A stretch of 64,000 bases of DNA from the NCBI RefSeq assembly GCF_021653975.1, contig NZ_JAJKFK010000001.1, positions 960,863 to 1,024,862 on the forward strand, given 5' to 3'. The position numbers were made by a program, and so were the translations under genes. Numbering within the stretch: the first letter of the stretch is position 1; each line of letters begins with the position of its first letter. Positions 33,051 to 41,940 of this stretch are shown here, piece by piece. Below the pieces are notes generated by a model. It had not been told where the DNA came from and searched no databases. It saw only the letters and a program-made list of their open reading frames with translations. The stretch comes from Amycolatopsis sp. GM8. GTDB lineage: Bacteria > Actinomycetota > Actinomycetes > Mycobacteriales > Pseudonocardiaceae.

Positions 33051-36000
33051 TCAGGCCGCCGCGTCGAGGGCTTTGAGGATGCGCTTGGTGGACACCGGGT
33101 ACGCGGTGCCGAGGGTTTGCGCGAAGTAGCTGACCCGCAGTTCTTCCAGCATCCAGCGGACATCGACGAGCGCCGGGCCTGGGTCGACGCCCGGTGGCAG
33201 GGTATCGACCACGCTTTGGTACTCGCCGCGGAGCCATTGCACGTCCCGCATCAGGTCGAGGTCTTTCGCGGCGGCGCTGGAGAGTTTCTCGATCCGGCGC
33301 TCGATCGCGCGCAGGTACCGGACCAGGTTCGGCAGCCGGTCGAAACCCGTCGCGGTGACGAAACCCGGGAACACCAACGCATCCAGCTGCTGCCGGATGT
33401 CTGCGAGCGACTCCGCCGGGCCACGGGCATCGGCCAGGCGGGTTTCCACATCGTTGGCCGCGCGCAGGATATGCTCCACTTCGGACAGTACATCCAGGAC
33501 AGTCGGGTTCACCCCGCCGCGGACCTTTTCCAGCAGCACGGCGAACCCGGCCTCCTCCCACACCGGCCCACCGTTGTCGGCAATCAGCTTGTCCACCGCG
33601 CAGTTCACGCAGTCTTCCAGCAAACCCGCCACGCTGCCATGCGGATTCCGTCCCAGCACCAGCTTCGCGGAGTTCGACAGGCTGCGGCTGATGAACTTCA
33701 TCGGCGACGGAAGGTTCAGCCGCAACAGCTTCCGCGTACCCAGCCACATCTGCTGCCGCTGCTGGACCGGCGTGTCGAGCATCCGCACGGCCACGCTCTC
33801 GCCCTCGTCGACGAGCGCGGGAAACGCCTTCACCTCATGCCCGCGCTGGGTGCTCGCGAACACCCGCGGCAGCTCACCGAACGCCGGCCTGGTCAGCCCG
33901 CCACGCTCGATACTGTTGGCCGCCTTGGAAATCGTCGCCCGGACCTGCCCGCTCAGCTGCTCCTTCAGCGCGGCGAGATCCTTGCCCTCACGGAGTTTCC
34001 GGCCCCTCTCGTCCACCACACGGAAGCTCACGCGCAAATGCTCGGGCACGGTGGAAAGCTGCCACGCGTCCGGCGGCACGGCCACCCCGCGCAGCTCCTC
34101 CAACTCCGCCGCCAGCACGTCGAGCAGTGGGCCGTCGGCTGGCGAAACCCTTGACAGCACATACTTCGCGGTGTCCGGCGCCGGGACGAAATTGCGCCGC
34201 AACACCTTCGGCAACGACTTGATCAGCGCCGTCACCAGCTCCTCACGCAGACCCGGCACCTGCCAGTCGAACCCGTCGGGCGTGATCTGGTTCAGCACCG
34301 GGAGTGGAATGTGGACGGTCACGCCGTCGGCATCGGCGCCCGGCTCGAACTGGTAGGTCAGCGTCAGCGCCTGCGAGCCCCGCACCCACGTGTCCGGGTA
34401 GTCGGACTCGCGCACCTGCTGCGCCGACGCGTTGATCAGCATGGCCTTCTCGAAGTTGAGCAGGTCCGGCTGATCGTGCCGGGTCTTCTTCCACCAGCTG
34501 TCGAAATGCCGCCCGGACACCACTTCCTCGCCGACCCGCTGGTCGTAGAACTCGAACAGCGTCTGGTCGTCGACCATCAGATCCCGGCGGCGGGCCCGGT
34601 TCTCCAGGTCCTCGACCTCGTCGAGCAGGGCGCGGTTTTCGGCGAAGAACTTGTGGTTCGTGTCCCAGTCGCCCTCGACCAGCGCGTGCCGGATGAACAG
34701 CTCGCGCGACAGCGACGGGTCGATACGGCCGTAGTTCACCTTGCGGTCGGCCACCAGCGGCACGCCGTACAGCGTCACGCGCTCGTTCGCCATCACCGCA
34801 CCGCGCTTACGTTCCCAGTGCGGCTCGGAGTAGTTGCGCTTGACCAGATGCCCGGCGAGCGGCTCGACCCATTCCGGCTCGATACGCGCGTTCACCCGCG
34901 CCCACAACCGCGACGTCTCGACCAGCTCGGCGGAAATCAGCCAGCGCGGCTGCTTCCGGAACAGCGCGGAGCCCGGGAACACCGCGAACCGCGCGCCGCG
35001 GGCACCGACATAGTCACCCTTGTCGGGATCCTTCAACCCGATGTGCGACAACAACCCGGCGATCAGCGAAACGTGCACGCGCTGCGGGTCGGCCGGTTCG
35101 CTGTTGAGTGTGACGCCGAGCGGCTTGGCGAGCTGGCGCAGCTGGCTGTAGATGTCCTGCCATTCGCGCACGCGCAGGTAGTTGAGGAACTCGGTCCGGC
35201 ACAGCTTGCGGAACTGGTTGCTGGAAAGGGCTTTCTGCTGCTCCCGCAGGTACTCCCACAGGTTCAGGTACGCCAGGAAGTCCGAGGTCTTGTCGATGAA
35301 CCGGGCGTGCTGTTGCTGTGCGGCCTCCTGCTTGTCCGCCGGACGCTCACGTGGGTCCTGAATGGACAGTGCCGCGGCGATGATCATCACCTCGCGGACA
35401 CAGCCGTTCTTCGCTGCCTCCAGCACCATCCGGCCCAGCCGCGGGTCGACGGGCAGCTGCGCCAGGCCGCGCCCGGTCTCGGTCAGCTTCCCGGACTCCA
35501 GTGCGCCGAGCTCCTGCAGAAGCTGTACGCCGTCGGCGATCTGGCGGCGGTCCGGCGGTTCGACGAACGGGAACGCCGCGATGTCCCCGAGTCCGAGCGA
35601 AGTCATCTGCAGGATCACGGACGCGAGGTTGGTCCGCAGGATCTCCGGGTCGGTGAACTCCGGCCGCGACTCGAAATCCTCTTCCGTGTACAGCCGAATG
35701 CAGATACCGTCAGACGTACGGCCGCTGCGACCCTTACGCTGGTTGGCAGACGCCTGCGAGACCGGTTCGATCGGCAGCCGCTGCACCTTGGTGCGGTGGG
35801 AATACCGCGAAATCCGGGCCGTACCAGGGTCGATGACATACTTGATACCCGGCACGGTCAGCGAGGTCTCGGCGACGTTCGTGGCGAGCACGATCCGGCG
35901 CCCGGCGTGGCGCTGGAACACGCGATGCTGGTCCGCCGCGGAAAGCCGCGCGTACAGCGGGAGGATCTCCGTATTTCGGCGGTCCTGTTTGGACAGTGCG

Positions 36001-36914
36001 TCGGCGGTGTCGCGGATTTCCCGTTCGCCGGAAAGGAAGACCAGGATGTCGCCCGGCTCCTCGGCGCACAGTTCGTCGACCGCGTCGGAGATCGCCGTGA
36101 CCTGGTCCCGTTCCTGGTCGTCCGGCCGGTCCGGGTCGACGATGGGCCGGTAGCGCACCTCGACCGGATAGGTGCGCCCGGACACCTCGACGATCGGCGC
36201 ATCCCCGAAGTGCGCCGAGAACCGCTCGGGATCGATCGTCGCGGAGGTGATGATCACCTTGAGATCGGGGCGGCGCGGCAGGAGTTGCTTGAGGTAGCCG
36301 AGCAAGAAGTCGATGTTGAGACTGCGCTCGTGCGCCTCGTCGATGATCAGCGTGTCGTACCGGCGGAGCATCCGGTCGGTCTGGATCTCGGCGAGCAGTA
36401 TGCCGTCGGTCATCAGCTTGACCAGCGTGTCGTCGCCGCTGGAATCGGTGAACCGGACCTTGTACCCGACCGTGCCGCCCAGCTCCGTGCCCAGTTCGCT
36501 CGCGATCCGCTCGGCGACGGTGCGCGCGGCGAGGCGGCGGGGTTGGGTGTGCCCGATCTGCCCGCGCACGCCGAGGCCCAGTTCGAGGCAGATCTTCGGC
36601 AGCTGCGTGGTCTTGCCCGACCCGGTCTCGCCCGCGACGATCACGACCTGGTTGTCCCGGATCGCGGCCGCGATGTCGTCCCGGCGCTGGCTGACCGGCA
36701 GCTCGGCGGGGTAGGTGATCTTCGGCAGGCTTTCCCGCCGCTGCCGGACCCGCAGCTCCGCGGCGTCCACGTCCCCCGCGAGCTGCCGCGCGATGCGCTC
36801 GGGATCCCGCGATTTGCGCGCACCGTCGAGCCGGCGACGGAGCCGGTGCTCGTCGCGCAACATCAACTCGGGCAGCCTGGCCCGCAGCTCAGCAAGGGGG
36901 GATGGCGTAGACAT
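33051..36914 (-). CDS. hrpA: ATP-dependent RNA helicase HrpA
   Basis: A 1287-aa DEAH-box helicase of usual HrpA length. Motif I is VIVAGETGSGKTTQLPKIC near residue 95, motif II is LIIDEAHERSLNIDFLL near 190, motif III is ITSATIDPERFSAHF near 222 and motif VI is QRKGRSGRTSDGICIRLY near 393. The OB-fold region and the long C-terminal DUF3418 domain with the LRVSYFAQTLGTAYPVSTKR end are present. HrpA unwinds mRNA on colliding ribosomes in other bacteria. A long open frame antisense to it is a composition artefact. Confidence 0.96.
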   Translation of the reverse strand: MSTPSPLAELRARLPELMLRDEHRLRRRLDGARKSRDPERIARQLAGDVDAAELRVRQRRESLPKITYPAELPVSQRRDDIAAAIRDNQVVIVAGETGSGKTTQLPKICLELGLGVRGQIGHTQPRRLAARTVAERIASELGTELGGTVGYKVRFTDSSGDDTLVKLMTDGILLAEIQTDRMLRRYDTLIIDEAHERSLNIDFLLGYLKQLLPRRPDLKVIITSATIDPERFSAHFGDAPIVEVSGRTYPVEVRYRPIVDPDRPDDQERDQVTAISDAVDELCAEEPGDILVFLSGEREIRDTADALSKQDRRNTEILPLYARLSAADQHRVFQRHAGRRIVLATNVAETSLTVPGIKYVIDPGTARISRYSHRTKVQRLPIEPVSQASANQRKGRSGRTSDGICIRLYTEEDFESRPEFTDPEILRTNLASVILQMTSLGLGDIAAFPFVEPPDRRQIADGVQLLQELGALESGKLTETGRGLAQLPVDPRLGRMVLEAAKNGCVREVMIIAAALSIQDPRERPADKQEAAQQQHARFIDKTSDFLAYLNLWEYLREQQKALSSNQFRKLCRTEFLNYLRVREWQDIYSQLRQLAKPLGVTLNSEPADPQRVHVSLIAGLLSHIGLKDPDKGDYVGARGARFAVFPGSALFRKQPRWLISAELVETSRLWARVNARIEPEWVEPLAGHLVKRNYSEPHWERKRGAVMANERVTLYGVPLVADRKVNYGRIDPSLSRELFIRHALVEGDWDTNHKFFAENRALLDEVEDLENRARRRDLMVDDQTLFEFYDQRVGEEVVSGRHFDSWWKKTRHDQPDLLNFEKAMLINASAQQVRESDYPDTWVRGSQALTLTYQFEPGADADGVTVHIPLPVLNQITPDGFDWQVPGLREELVTALIKSLPKVLRRNFVPAPDTAKYVLSRVSPADGPLLDVLAAELEELRGVAVPPDAWQLSTVPEHLRVSFRVVDERGRKLREGKDLAALKEQLSGQVRATISKAANSIERGGLTRPAFGELPRVFASTQRGHEVKAFPALVDEGESVAVRMLDTPVQQRQQMWLGTRKLLRLNLPSPMKFISRSLSNSAKLVLGRNPHGSVAGLLEDCVNCAVDKLIADNGGPVWEEAGFAVLLEKVRGGVNPTVLDVLSEVEHILRAANDVETRLADARGPAESLADIRQQLDALVFPGFVTATGFDRLPNLVRYLRAIERRIEKLSSAAAKDLDLMRDVQWLRGEYQSVVDTLPPGVDPGPALVDVRWMLEELRVSYFAQTLGTAYPVSTKRILKALDAAA

Positions 36915-36956
36915 ACGGCTCCCAGTCTAGCCGCCGCGCGCCACGGGATTTCGGCG

Positions 36957-38126
36957 TCAGCCTCGCTGCAGGGCGGCCGGTGTCAGCTCCCCCGGCGTCC
37001 GGTACCCGGCCAGCCCGAGCGTCAGTTCCAGCTCCGCGAGCAGGCTGCGCAGCACGTGCCGCACCCCGTCCTCCCCGCCCAGCGCCAGCCCGTACACAAA
37101 AGGCCGGCCGAGCAGGACCGCCTTCGCGCCCAGCGCCAGCGCCTTGAACGCGTCGGCCCCCGTGCGCACACCCGAGTCGAACAGGATCTCCGCCTGGTCG
37201 CCGACCGCCCGCGCGATACCCGGCAGGGCTTCGAGCGCGCCGAGCGCCCCGTCGACCTGGCGGCCGCCGTGGTTGGACACCACGATCCCGTCCACCCCGG
37301 CATCGACCGCGCGCCGCGCGTCGTCGATGTGCTGGATGCCCTTGAGCAGGATCGGGCCGTCCCACAGCTCGCGCAGCACCGGCAACTGGCCCCAGTGGCG
37401 GTCGGTCCCGGTGAACATGCCGATCCAGTGCAGGATCGCCGTCGGCTGGTCCTCCTCCGGGGTTTTCTCCAGCCGCGCCCGGAACGCCGGGTCGGACATC
37501 GGGATCGCGGTGCCCTCGTTCCTGATGAACGGCAGGTACGCGCGGTCGAGATCCCGCGGCCGCCAGGCGAGCGTCCAGGTGTCGAGGGTGACGACGAGCG
37601 CCGTGAAACCGGCTTTGCGCGCCCGCTCCAGGATGCTCGCGCAGACGTCCGGATCGTTGGGCCAGTACAGCTGGAACCAGCGCGGCCCGTCTCCGCTCGC
37701 GTCCGCGACCTGTTCGATCGTGCGGGACGAGGCGGTGGACAGGATCATCGGCAGGCCGAGGCCCGCGGCCGCGCGCGCCGTCGCCAGCTCGGCCTCGGGG
37801 TGCGCGATCGACTGCACGCCAACAGGAGCGAGCAGGACCGGCGCGGGCAACTGGGTGCCGAACACCGTGGTGGTCAGGTCGCGGTCGGTCGCGTCGGCCA
37901 GCATCCGGGGCACGATCTTCCAGCGGTCGAACGCCTCCCGGTTGGCCCGCATCGTCGTGCCCGCACCGGCGCCGCCCGCGACGTAACCGAGGGCCTCCGG
38001 GGTGAGCACCGCCGCGGCGGCCTCTTCGAGCGCGGTCAGGTCGGTGCTCATCGGCGGGGTCGTGCCGGCCAGCCCTTGCAGGTAGATCTCGTTCTGGTAG
38101 CCACCGAATCGCCCGGCCACGCGCAC
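36957..38126 (-). CDS. FMN-dependent alpha-hydroxy acid oxidase (lactate 2-monooxygenase-like)
   Basis: A 389-aa TIM-barrel flavoenzyme. FMN and catalytic segments are LLAPVGVQSIAHPEAEL, LSTASSRTIEQVA, WFQLYWPNDP, VVTLDTWTLAWRPRDL and the active site VVSNHGGRQVDGALG, where His is the base and Arg binds the carboxylate. FDSGVRTGADAFKALALGA binds the phosphate. The start FGGYQNEIYLQGLAG is characteristic of the lactate 2-monooxygenase subgroup, which converts lactate to acetate and CO2. Substrate choice among hydroxy acids cannot be fixed. It is divergent from a multidrug pump gene. Confidence 0.9.
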   Translation of the reverse strand: MRVAGRFGGYQNEIYLQGLAGTTPPMSTDLTALEEAAAAVLTPEALGYVAGGAGAGTTMRANREAFDRWKIVPRMLADATDRDLTTTVFGTQLPAPVLLAPVGVQSIAHPEAELATARAAAGLGLPMILSTASSRTIEQVADASGDGPRWFQLYWPNDPDVCASILERARKAGFTALVVTLDTWTLAWRPRDLDRAYLPFIRNEGTAIPMSDPAFRARLEKTPEEDQPTAILHWIGMFTGTDRHWGQLPVLRELWDGPILLKGIQHIDDARRAVDAGVDGIVVSNHGGRQVDGALGALEALPGIARAVGDQAEILFDSGVRTGADAFKALALGAKAVLLGRPFVYGLALGGEDGVRHVLRSLLAELELTLGLAGYRTPGELTPAALQRG

Positions 38127-38244
38127 CTCCTCGTCGACGCTGGGCGCAGCCTACGTCTTCCGCGTAGCGGTCAGGGTACGGACCGCGTCAGGAATAGAAA
38201 CGATGTTGTGGTCGTTCGGCCAGCGGTAGAACGGGAGGACCTCG

Positions 38245-39468
38245 TTGACGACCACGCTCGCCCCAGCCCGCCCCAGAACGCTGCGCTACCTGCTGATTCT
38301 CGGCGGCCTCACCGCGTTCGCTCCGCTCTCGATCGACATGTACCTGCCGGCCCTGCCGACGATGACCGGCGATCTGCACACGTCCGACTCGACCCTGCAG
38401 CTGACGCTGACCGCGTTCATCATCGGGCTGGCGCTGGGCCAGCTGGTGCTCGGCCCGATCTCGGACACGGTGGGCCGGCGCAAGCCGCTGCTCGCCGGCC
38501 TCGCGCTGTACGCGGTTGCGTCGGTGCTGTGCGCGCTGAGCCCGTCGGTCGAAGTACTCATCGCGGCGCGGGCGCTGCAGTCCGTCGGCGCGGCGGCGGG
38601 CATCGTGATCGCCCGTGCCGTCGTGCGGGACCTGTATTCCGGCACCGCGATGACGAAGTTCTTCTCGGTACTGATGCTGGTGAGCGGTCTGGCGCCGATC
38701 CTCGCGCCGGTGATCGGCGGGCAGCTCCTGCGGCTGGCCTCGTGGCGCGGGGTGTTCGTGGTGCTGACCGTGGTCGGCGCGCTGCTGCTGATCGCGACCG
38801 CGCTCGCGCTGCGCGAATCACTGCCGCCGGACCGCCGCACCCCCGGCCGCCTCGGCGCCACGCTGCGTACCTACGGCACATTGCTCGCCGACCGCTCGTT
38901 CCTCGGTTACGCGCTCTCCGGTGGCGTGATGTTCGCCGGCATGTTCGCCTACATCTCGGCGTCTTCGTTCGTGCTGCAGGACGTTTACGGGCTCAGCCCG
39001 CAGGAGTACAGCCTGGTGTTCGGCGCGAACGGCGTCGGGATCGTGCTGGCCGGGCAGCTCAACGGGTGGCTCGTGGGGCGGGTTCCGGAGCGGACGCTGC
39101 TCGCGGCCGGGCTGACCGCTTCCGCGGTAGGCGGGCTCGGGGTGCTCGCCGCGACGGCCTTCACGCTGCCACTCGTCGCGCTGCTGATTCCGTTGCTGCT
39201 GCTGGTTTCCAGCATCGGCCTGGTGATGCCGAACGCGTCGTCGCTCGCGCTGGCCGAGCACGCCCGCAGCGCCGGCGCGGCGTCGGCGCTGCTGGGCGTG
39301 CTGCAGTTCGCGATCGGCGGGCTCGCGACCCCGCTGGTCGGCATCGGCAGCGGGGCGCTGCCGATGGGTGTGGTGATGGCGTCCTTCGCGGTGGCGGCGC
39401 TGGTCATCTTCCTGACGCTGACTCGGCGAGTGCGGACAGATCCGACTCCCGCAGCTGTTCAGGCGTAG
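38245..39468 (+). CDS. MFS drug-resistance transporter, Bcr/CflA family
   Basis: A 407-aa 12-helix major facilitator. Helix 1 contains FAPLSIDMYLPALPTM, the hallmark of Bcr/CflA pumps. Motif A is GPISDTVGRRKPLL between helices 2 and 3, and motif C is LVSGLAPILAPVIGG in helix 5. It is expected to export small hydrophobic drugs by proton antiport at the plasma membrane. The start is a TTG with a strong GGGAGG six bases upstream, and there is no better ATG. Its last 65 bp overlap the convergent reductase gene, an uncommon long overlap. Confidence 0.92.
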   Translation: MTTTLAPARPRTLRYLLILGGLTAFAPLSIDMYLPALPTMTGDLHTSDSTLQLTLTAFIIGLALGQLVLGPISDTVGRRKPLLAGLALYAVASVLCALSPSVEVLIAARALQSVGAAAGIVIARAVVRDLYSGTAMTKFFSVLMLVSGLAPILAPVIGGQLLRLASWRGVFVVLTVVGALLLIATALALRESLPPDRRTPGRLGATLRTYGTLLADRSFLGYALSGGVMFAGMFAYISASSFVLQDVYGLSPQEYSLVFGANGVGIVLAGQLNGWLVGRVPERTLLAAGLTASAVGGLGVLAATAFTLPLVALLIPLLLLVSSIGLVMPNASSLALAEHARSAGAASALLGVLQFAIGGLATPLVGIGSGALPMGVVMASFAVAALVIFLTLTRRVRTDPTPAAVQA

Positions 39469-40618
39469 CCGGCAGCTGCCCGTCGACCAGGGCGGCCAGC
39501 GCGTCGCCGGCGTCCCAGATGTTCACGTTCATCGCGGCGACGACGTGCCCGAGGCGTAGCCAGAACGCGAGGAACTCGCGCTTGGCGAGGTCACCGCGGA
39601 CGACGAGCTGGTCGGTGTCCACATTGGCCAGTCCGCGGTACTCGCAGCCCAGCGCGTACTGGTCGCTGAAGAAGTACGGCGACCGGAGATACGGCTGGTC
39701 GGCGCCCAGCAGGTTCGCCGCCACGTGCGCGCCCTGGTTCTTCGCGTTCGCCCAGTGCTCGACGCGGACGCGTTTCCCGTAGTGCTGGTGGTAATGCGAC
39801 GCGATGTCACCGACGGCGAAGACATCCGGCGCCGACGTGTGCAGGGTGGCGTCGACCGCGACCCCGCCGTCGTCGGCCAGGTCGAGACCGGCCGCGTGCG
39901 CCAGGTCGACGCGCGGCGCGGCGCCGATCGCGACGAGCACCAGGTCCGCCCGCAGCAGGGTCCCGTCGGTCAGGCGCACCGTGCCCGCACTGACCTCGGC
40001 GACCCCCGTGCCGAGCTTCCAGTGCACGCCGTTCTCGGTGTGCAGGTCCTGGAACACGCCCGCGATCTCCGGCCCCAGCACCGGTAGCAGCGGCGCCGCC
40101 GCCTGCTCGACCACCGTCACGTCGGCCCCGTGCCGGCGGGCGGCGGCCGCGGCCTCGGTACCGATCCAGCCCGCGCCGATGATCACCACCCGCTGCGCAC
40201 GGGAGAACGCGTCCCGCAACGAAAGCGAGTCGTCGATCGTCCGCAGCGTCCGTACGTCGGGTGCACCGGGGAGCGCCCGCGGAGACGAGCCGGTCGCCAG
40301 GAGTAGCCGGTCGTAGGTGTGCTCGCCGCCCCTGTCGTCGACCACCAGCCGTGCGCCGCGCTCGATGCGGACCGCAGTGGTACCCAGGCGCAGATCGACC
40401 TCGTGCTCACGGTAGAAGCCCTCGTCACGCACCCAGTCCGGTTCGTCGGCGGCCCCCAGTAGCACGGCTTTCGACAGCGGCGGCAACTCGTACGGCCGAT
40501 GGTTTTCCGTCCCCAGGACGACGATTTCGCCCGGATAGCCTTGCTCACGCAGGGTGGCGGCGGCGGTCGCACCGCCGAGGCCGGCACCGATGATCACGAT
40601 GCGCCGTGGGTCGGACAT
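39404..40618 (-). CDS. FAD-dependent ferredoxin reductase-like oxidoreductase
   Basis: A 404-aa protein of the pyridine nucleotide-disulfide reductase fold with the C-terminal reductase domain of rhodocoxin/putidaredoxin reductases. The FAD motif is IIGAGLGGATAAATLRE at residues 8-24, followed by YELPPLSKAVL. The NAD motif is VIIGAGWIGTEAAAAARRHG near 145, and the second FAD segment is DVFAVGDIASHY near 265. It should transfer electrons from NAD(P)H to a ferredoxin serving a P450 or dioxygenase, but no such partner is adjacent. The 3' end overlaps the MFS pump gene. Confidence 0.91.
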   Translation of the reverse strand: MSDPRRIVIIGAGLGGATAAATLREQGYPGEIVVLGTENHRPYELPPLSKAVLLGAADEPDWVRDEGFYREHEVDLRLGTTAVRIERGARLVVDDRGGEHTYDRLLLATGSSPRALPGAPDVRTLRTIDDSLSLRDAFSRAQRVVIIGAGWIGTEAAAAARRHGADVTVVEQAAAPLLPVLGPEIAGVFQDLHTENGVHWKLGTGVAEVSAGTVRLTDGTLLRADLVLVAIGAAPRVDLAHAAGLDLADDGGVAVDATLHTSAPDVFAVGDIASHYHQHYGKRVRVEHWANAKNQGAHVAANLLGADQPYLRSPYFFSDQYALGCEYRGLANVDTDQLVVRGDLAKREFLAFWLRLGHVVAAMNVNIWDAGDALAALVDGQLPATPEQLRESDLSALAESASGR

Positions 40619-40730
40619 CAGGTTCTCCCTTCGCCGGTGGCCTCGCTCACGCTAGGCGTTCGGGTGACTTTTCGCGCCCCCATCGTCACGATTCCCGCCC
40701 GGCCCGGTCCCATCCACGGCTCGGGCGAAC

Positions 40731-40958
40731 TTGAGCGAGGGGAAGGCGGCCGAGGTGGTGGCGCAGGAGGAATGGACCGTCTCTTGCCGGGACCTGGCAG
40801 GCAGGAAACGCGATCTGACCGTGTTCATCAGCAGTGATCGCATCGTGGTGGTGGCGCCGCCGGGTGAGGCGGCGGTGCTGGAACCGCTCGACGTGGGGAG
40901 GTTGCGGGCGGCGCTGCGGGACGCGGTCGTCGCGATCGGCCGGCGAACACGAGACTGA
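40731..40958 (+). CDS. Small conserved hypothetical protein
   Basis: A protein of up to 75 aa reading EEWTVSCRDLAGRKRDLTVF, ISSDRIVVVAPPGEAAVLEP and LDVGRLRAALRDAV. It looks like a small beta-plus-helix domain seen in many Pseudonocardiaceae genomes (recalled, not searched). The start is uncertain: the TTG given lacks a good ribosome site, while a GTG eight or nine codons on follows GGAAGG. No catalytic or membrane feature. It lies between a divergent reductase gene and the IdeR-boxed ABC gene. Confidence 0.62.
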   Translation: MSEGKAAEVVAQEEWTVSCRDLAGRKRDLTVFISSDRIVVVAPPGEAAVLEPLDVGRLRAALRDAVVAIGRRTRD

Positions 40959-40982
40959 TCACAGGTTCCACCCGGCAGCGAG

Positions 40983-41001
40983 CTAGGTTAGCCTAACTTC
41001 A
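40983..41001 (+). promoter_or_regulatory. IdeR/DtxR iron box
   Basis: The 19-bp site CTAGGTTAGCCTAACTTCA matches the IdeR consensus (TTAGGTTAGSCTAACCTAA) at about 16 positions, with both TTAG/CTAA cores intact. It abuts and overlaps by one base the ATG of the ABC ATPase gene. Iron-loaded IdeR here would block transcription. Confidence 0.85.
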
Positions 41002-41810
41002 TGACCGCGATCGCCGAAACCACGACCGCCACCCGGCTGCACGGCGAGGGCCTCACCCTCGCCTACGACGGGCGCATGGTCGCCGAGGACCTCGGCGTCA
41101 CCATCCCGGACAAGTCGTTCACGGTGATCGTCGGCCCGAACGCGTGCGGGAAGACGACGCTGCTGCGTGCCCTCGCACGGCTGCTGAAGCCGCGCAAGGG
41201 CATGGTGTACCTGGACGGCGAGGTCATCTCGTCGATGCCGGCGAAGCACGTCGCTCGCCGGCTCGGGCTGCTGCCGCAGAGCTCGATCGCGCCGGAGGGC
41301 ATCACGGTGTCCGACCTCGTGGCCCGTGGCCGGTACCCGCACCAGCGGCTGCTGCGCCAGTGGTCGAAGGAGGACGCCGCGGTGGTCGAGCGGTCGATGG
41401 CCGCGACCGGGGTGAGCGAACTGGCCGACCGCCTCGTCGACGAGCTGTCCGGTGGACAGCGGCAGCGCGTGTGGCTGGCGATGGCGCTCGCCCAGGAGAC
41501 CGAGCTGTTGCTGCTGGACGAGCCGACGACGTTCCTCGACATCTCGCACCAGATGGACATCCTCGACCTGTGCGCGCAGCTGCACGCCGAGCAGGGCCGC
41601 ACGCTCGTCGCGGTGCTGCACGACCTCAACCACGCGGCCCGCTACGGCACACACGTCATCGCGATGCGCGGCGGCGAGGTGATCGCCACCGGCACGCCCG
41701 AGGAGGTCGTGACGGCGGAGCTGGTGGCGGAGATCTTCGACCTGCCGTGCCGCGTCATCCCCGACCCGGAAACGGGCACCCCCCTGGTGATCCCCAAATC
41801 CCGCCGCTGA
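41001..41810 (+). CDS. ABC transporter ATP-binding protein, iron-siderophore (FecE-type)
   Basis: A 269-aa ABC ATPase. Walker A is VGPNACGKTTLLR near residue 44, the Q loop is RRLGLLPQSS, the signature is DELSGGQRQRVWLAM near 147, Walker B is LLLLDEPTTFLD near 168 and the H-loop is VLHDLNHAARYG near 203. The sequence is of the ferric-siderophore/FecCD partner class. No permease or binding protein is adjacent, so it must work with proteins encoded elsewhere. An IdeR box sits directly on the start and no ribosome site precedes the ATG, which suggests iron repression and perhaps a leaderless mRNA. Confidence 0.93.
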   Translation: MTAIAETTTATRLHGEGLTLAYDGRMVAEDLGVTIPDKSFTVIVGPNACGKTTLLRALARLLKPRKGMVYLDGEVISSMPAKHVARRLGLLPQSSIAPEGITVSDLVARGRYPHQRLLRQWSKEDAAVVERSMAATGVSELADRLVDELSGGQRQRVWLAMALAQETELLLLDEPTTFLDISHQMDILDLCAQLHAEQGRTLVAVLHDLNHAARYGTHVIAMRGGEVIATGTPEEVVTAELVAEIFDLPCRVIPDPETGTPLVIPKSRR

Positions 41811-41814
41811 CCCC

Positions 41815-41940
41815 CGCGAGTCCGACGCTCACGACCGCGAGTCCGACACCCACGACGGCGAGTTCTACGTTCGCGCGCGCCGATTGTCGAACTCGGCGTC
41901 GCGAATGTCGAACTCGGCGTACTGAGCGTCTGACTCAGCT
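41815..41940. repeat. Array B: six 21-bp units, three forward and three inverted, between convergent genes
   Basis: Forward units start at 41815, 41836 and 41857; inverted units occupy 41878-41898, 41899-41919 and 41920-41940. Forward units begin CGCGAGTCCGAC or GGCGAGTTCTAC. The inverted ones read CGCCGAGTTCGAC on the other strand. Together they could form a long imperfect hairpin centred near 41878. The last unit includes the stop codon of the GntR-type gene. The unit is the same as in array A at 6714-6797. Confidence 0.8.

Noticed and set aside
34311..39782. An 1823-codon open frame on the plus strand
   Set aside because: It lies antisense to hrpA and the hydroxyacid oxidase gene and in another frame of the MFS gene. 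The translation is Arg/Gly/Pro-rich without motifs, a known effect of very high GC.
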